In this document: positions 59,992 to 64,000 of the stretch, in pieces
Layout: each line of letters opens with the position of its first letter
How positions within the stretch are numbered: position 1 is the first letter of the stretch
Source: Microcebus murinus
Taxonomy: Eukaryota; Chordata; Mammalia; Primates; Cheirogaleidae
NCBI RefSeq assembly: GCF_040939455.1
Contig: NC_134109.1
Span: 50,868,001 to 50,932,000 of the forward strand
DNA: 64,000 nucleotides
Direction of reading: 5' to 3'
The notes under the pieces: generated by a model
Told to the model about the DNA's origin: nothing
The model's database searches: none
What the model saw: only the letters and a program-made list of their open reading frames with translations
Translations under genes and position numbers: made by a program

Positions 59992-60885
59992 TTTTGATAT
60001 TCGGGGTCTTCTTTGGTTCCAACGAAGCATAAAATTATTTTTTCTATATCTGTGAAGAATGCTGATGGAATTTTAATAGGTATTGCATTGAATCTGTAGA
60101 TCAGTTTGGGTACTATAGACATTTTAATGATGTTGAGTCTGCCAACCCATGAGCATGTTATGGATTTCCATCTGTTTACATCCTCTGTATTTCCTTCCTC
60201 AGTGTTTCATAGTTCTCCCCATAGAGGTCTTTTACCTCCTCGTCTAAGTATATTCCTAGGTACTTTAGTTTCTTTGTTGCTATTGCGAAGGGCATTGAGT
60301 CTTTGATTTGGTTCTCAATTTGATTGTTTTTGGCATATATGAATGCCTCTGATTTCTGTGTATTGATTTTGTATCCTGAGACTTTACTAAATTCTTTGAT
60401 CAGTTCCAGGAGTTTTTTGGTTGAATCTTTGGGGTTTTCTAAATATAATATCATATCATCAGCAAACAGTGAAAGTTTTATCTCTTCTGCCCCTATTTGG
60501 ATACCTTTAATTCCACTTTCCTGTCTGATTGCTATAGCCAGGACTTCCAGCACTATGTTGAATAGAAGTTGAGATAGTGGGCAGCCTTGCCTGGTTCCAG
60601 TTCTAAGTGGGAATGGTTTCAATTTTTCCCCATTCAGTATGATGTTGGCTATGGGTCTGTCATATATGGCTTTTATCATTTTTAGGTATGTTCCTTCCAT
60701 GCCTATTTTCTTAAGTGGTCGTATCATGAAAGGGTGTTGAATTTTGTCAAAAGCTTTTTCTGCATCTATTGAGTCATGTGGTCTTTGTTTCTGCTTCTGT
60801 TTATGTGGTGAATTGCATGTATAGATTTACGTATGTTGAACCATCCCTGCATCCCTGGGATGAAGCCCAAAAGCAATTCTAGACA
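59992..60885 (-). mobile_element. Young L1: inverted ORF2 reverse-transcriptase segment
   Basis: Antisense ORF2. The minus strand holds an uninterrupted 183-codon frame (60176-60727) with the reverse-transcriptase box [10 protein letters not shown] at residues 42-51 and the catalytic FADD at 88-91, then 'LKYLGIYL'. The usual P after LS in the first box is Q here. It is the 5' part of the same insertion as the sense segment that follows, flipped by twin priming. Confidence 0.9.
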
Positions 60886-62342
60886 AAAACAAAATGGAAG
60901 GTATTAATATGCCAGATATTAAACTATACTACAAAGCTGTAGTAATTAAATCAATCTGGTATTGGTACAAAAATAGGAACATTGACCAGTGGAACAGATC
61001 TGAGAATCCTGATATAAAACCATCCTCATATAGCCATCTAATCTTGGACAAAGCAGACAAAAACATACACTGCAGAAAAGATCCCTTTTCAATAAATGGT
61101 GCTGGGAAAACTGGATAGCCACTTGTAGAAGGCTAAAGCAGGACCCACACCTTTCACCTCTCACAAAAATCAACTCATGCTGAATAACAGACTTAAACCT
61201 AAGGTATGAAACTATTAGAATTCTAGAGGAAAATGTTGGAAACACTCTCCTAGACATCAGCCTAGGCTAAGAGTTTATGAAGAAGTCCCCAAAGGCAATT
61301 ATACCAGCAACAAAAACAAATAAATGGGACATGATCAAACTAAAAAGCTTCTGCACAGCCAAAGAAATAGTCATGAAGATAAACAGACAGCCTACAGAAT
61401 GGGAGAAAATTTTTGCATTCTACCCATCTGATAAGGGGCTGATAACTAGAATATACTTAGAACTCACAAAAATCAACAAGAAAATATCAAATAACCCTAT
61501 TAAAAAGTGGGCAAAGGACTTGAACAGAAACTTTTCTAAGGAAGACAGAAGAATGGCCAACAAACATATGAAAAAATGCTCAACATCTCTAATCATCAGG
61601 GAAATGCAAATCAAAACCACAATGAAGTATCACTTAACTCCAGTGAGAATGGCCTTTATCAAAAAATTTCCAAACAATAGATGATGTCGTGGATGTGGAG
61701 AAAGGGGAACACTCCTACACTGCTGGTGGGAGTGTAAACTAGTTCAACCTCTGTGGAAAGCAATATGGAGATACCTTAAAGTGATACAAGTGAATCTACC
61801 ATTTGATCCAGCAATCCCATTGCTGGGCATCTACCCAAAAGATCCAATGACACTCTACAAAAAAGACACCTGCACTCGAATGTTTATAGCAGCACAATTC
61901 ATAATTGCAAGGCTGTGGAAACAGCCCAAGTGCCCATCAATCCAAGAATGGATTAATAAAATGTGGTATATGTATACCATGGAGTACTATTCAGCTCTAA
62001 GTAACAACGGTGATATAGCACATCTTATATTTTCCTGGTTAGAGCTGGAACCCATACTACTAAGTAAAGTATCCTAAGAATGGAAAAACAAGCAGCACAT
62101 ATACTCACCAGCAAACTGGTATTAACTAAGCAGCACTAAGTGGACACATAAGTACTACAGTAATAGAGTATTGGGCAGGTGGGAGGGGGTGGGGGGTGAG
62201 TATATACATACATAATGAGTGAGATGTGCACCATCTGGGGGGTGGTCATGCTGGAGACTCAGACTTATGGGGGGAGGGAGGAAAAGGGCATATATTGAAA
62301 CCTTAAAATTTGTACCCCCATAATATGCCAAAATAAAGAAAA
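60886..62342 (+). mobile_element. Young L1: sense ORF2 end, 3' UTR and poly(A)
   Basis: Sense ORF2 starts at 'caaaagcaattctagacaaa' and runs through fragments of 74, 135 and 98 codons to a 3' UTR with a G-rich tract at 62173-62198 and 'atatgccaaaataaagaaaa'. With the inverted part it is flanked by AAATGTCGGCC (59981-59991) and AAATGTCAGCC (62343-62353). The single mismatch is a CpG position, so the insertion is fairly recent. Frameshifts and the inversion make it inactive. Confidence 0.9.
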
Positions 62343-62353
62343 AAATGTCAGCC

Positions 62354-62559
62354 TGATGATTTAGTGTAATGGCAATTTGATCTCTGTCTTGATGTTTTTT
62401 CTTGATTTATCAGAATATAACATACCAAAAAACATCATATTGGATGCCTACCCATGATATCATAATTATTATAACAACTTCATTAAGTGTTTTGAGAAAA
62501 CTCAAACAGTTTTTCCTCTGCTCTTATACCACAACAAAGACTTCTGTGACCAAATGGGG
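62354..62559. other. Right flank of the L1 insertion, possibly more of the LTR-like element
   Basis: Continues the pre-insertion sequence of 59490-59991. Not recognised independently. Confidence 0.35.
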
Positions 62560-63128
62560 CTGTTTTTTCCTCACACACCAAACAGGGGACACTAGCTGGA
62601 TGTCCTCCAATTCCAATACTATCTACCTAGAGATAGCATCAGGTCCCACAAAGTAAGGACTCAGTCCCCAAAACTTCCCTCTGCTTTCACATACCAGTCA
62701 CAAGTCTGGTCCTCCCAAACTTCTGACCAATTTGCTTCAAGTTGAGATTCCCACAAACACCTCTTTCAGTTGGATTAATTTGCTAAAGCAGCTCACAGAA
62801 CTCATGAAAACATTTACTTACATTTACTGGTTTATTATAAAGCATATCACAAAGGAAACACATGAAGAGATACATAGGACATGATATGGGAAAGGGGCAC
62901 AGAGCTTCCAGTGAGCCCCTCTTTTCTCCCCTGAGGTTATGGAGTGGGGGTTGAAAGTTCAGCCTTCTAATCATGCCATGTCTTTCTGGTGACCAGCCCA
63001 TCCTGAAGCTATTGGCCAACATTAGCATACAAAAAGACAACACTTTGGAGATTCTAAAGATTTTGAAAGTTACATGCCAGGAAATGGAAAAAGGACAAGG
63101 ACCAAACATATATTTCACAATATCATAG
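62560..63128 (-). mobile_element. Old ERV LTR-like repeat
   Basis: 'gcagctcacagaactcatga', 'tttactggtttattataaag', 'aggttatggagtgggggttg', 'tctttctggtgaccagccca', 'tcctgaagctattggccaac', 'catatatttcacaatatca' match a familiar mammalian LTR in reverse complement. Family name not recalled with certainty. The 145-codon minus frame at 62783-63220 crosses this and a MIR and is not a gene. Confidence 0.65.
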
Positions 63129-63129
63129 A

Positions 63130-63285
63130 TATTCATTATTATAATCATTTTATGTAAAATGGACTGAGGCTTAGAAAGATTAAGTAACCTACCTATAGTA
63201 GCATAATTAGTAAGGGACAAAACACAGATTCATAGCACTTATTTCAAAGACTAAGTGCTCTCACCACTCCAGTATGCTTTCTTCT
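63130..63285 (-). mobile_element. MIR SINE
   Basis: 'aaatggactgaggcttagaa', 'agattaagtaacctacctat', 'gtagcataattagtaaggga' and 'aagactaagtgctctcacca' follow MIR in reverse complement. Confidence 0.75.
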
Positions 63286-64000
63286 TTTTACCCATTAAAA
63301 TTTAGATTCAAATAGCTTTTAAATTACCAATTTAAATAAATCACCATGGGCCTATAATTGTATAATTCTTTTATATTAGAACTTCATGACTCTCCTTTAT
63401 GCACTAGAAATTGTGTCTTCTATATTTCAGTATGATAGCCTTGTTACTCCTATTTTCAGTTGTTCAAAGATACTGTGAATCATCCTACTTTCTAGAGAAA
63501 TGTGCTTTCATAAATGATAAATTTAGAAAGGACCTAGAAATATTTATTTAAAAGTTATATAGCTTCAACATTATAGAACGATAGCAATCTATCCATGTAT
63601 TCCTTTATTACCTCTTTTGGTATAATGTATTTTTGAAAAATATGAATTACTATATTATAACTGCCTATTGTAAAATAGTACTCTCTTAGCTAACTAGATT
63701 CATCTGCTTCCTTTTACCTAATTTCTACTGAATATTTGTGGTTTTCCTTAAGAGTGTCAAGGGCAATTTATGAAAGATAAGAAAGTATTTAACATCAATG
63801 GGGCAAATCAAATGTAAGCTCTGAATTTGCAAAATAATTTAACCAAAGCAAGAAAGAAAATTAAACGTGGATTAATATAAAGAAAGTAATAAAACATTTA
63901 GAGTAGAAACTGATGGTCCAGAAATAGAGGTAGTTGATTTTATTTTTAAAATGTTTAGAGCAAAAGAAATTGAATCATAGGTAAACTATCAAGAAAGATG
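63286..64000. other. AT-rich sequence, no gene or recognised repeat
   Basis: Nothing supported up to the window edge. Confidence 0.5.

Noticed and set aside
59694..60032. 112-codon plus-strand frame
   Set aside because: It crosses the junction between LTR-like sequence and the L1 insertion, so it is chance.
60176..60727. Reverse-transcriptase frame as a retron or other defence system
   Set aside because: The [10 protein letters not shown] and FADD boxes and surrounding text are those of L1 ORF2, and it sits in an L1 with target duplications.
62783..63220. 145-codon minus-strand frame as a gene
   Set aside because: It spans an LTR-like repeat and a MIR; the N-terminal residues come from the MIR.

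Overview
The window reads as intergenic or deep intronic DNA of a strepsirrhine primate, most likely a lemur. It is AT-rich and CpG-poor, every long reading frame is explained by a repeat or is short and featureless, and most of the recognisable sequence is primate interspersed repeat. The placement rests on two full-length Alu elements (43131-43445, 51166-51507) whose right arm carries the lemur-type 'gctaggctgacgccacggcac' variant region, and on L1 elements with a G-rich 3' end that I associate with strepsirrhines. I found no protein-coding gene, no tRNA, rRNA or snRNA gene, no CRISPR array and no operon-like structure. Family names below come from pattern recognition of consensus sequences, not from a database search.

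Layout. 1-2600: an old L1 broken by a complete solo LTR (522-1217, 6-bp target duplication) and by further L1 pieces. 2640-17090: a MIR, a Tigger-like DNA transposon, more MIRs, antisense old L1s, L2 scraps and long repeat-poor AT-rich stretches. 17090-18490: an L1 with an inverted 5' part. 18690-30690: repeat-poor DNA with scattered MIR, L2 and old L1. 30690-33372: an old LINE followed by an L1 5' UTR with degenerate ~118-bp tandem monomers. 33445-36660: remains of an ERV-L provirus on the minus strand (MLT2-type LTR plus integrase- and reverse-transcriptase-region pol sequence), broken by an L1 and a second MLT2-type LTR. 36670-41210: L1, MIR, another MLT2-type LTR, three Alu-class elements.

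41878-44290 is the most complex part: a GC- and CpG-rich block, an ERV1-type LTR on the minus strand, and an older LTR-like repeat into which a lemur Alu and a second, related LTR on the plus strand inserted, both with intact target duplications. 44640-52590 is mostly LINE: old L1/HAL1-like sequence, an orphan antisense L1 5' UTR, antisense and sense L1 tails, and a strepsirrhine L1 carrying a lemur Alu. 52960-53930 is a long L2. 56075-63285 holds a young antisense L1 tail, an MLT1 LTR, a young L1 with an inverted reverse-transcriptase segment (59992-62342, 11-bp target duplication) and LTR-like sequence.

The features do not work together as a pathway. The value of the window is a readable history of nested retrotransposition. 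I found no convincing undescribed biological system; the best candidates for a second look are the CpG-rich block at 41878-42414, the divergent LTR pair beside it, the L1 5' UTRs (possible promoters) and the ERV-L remnant.
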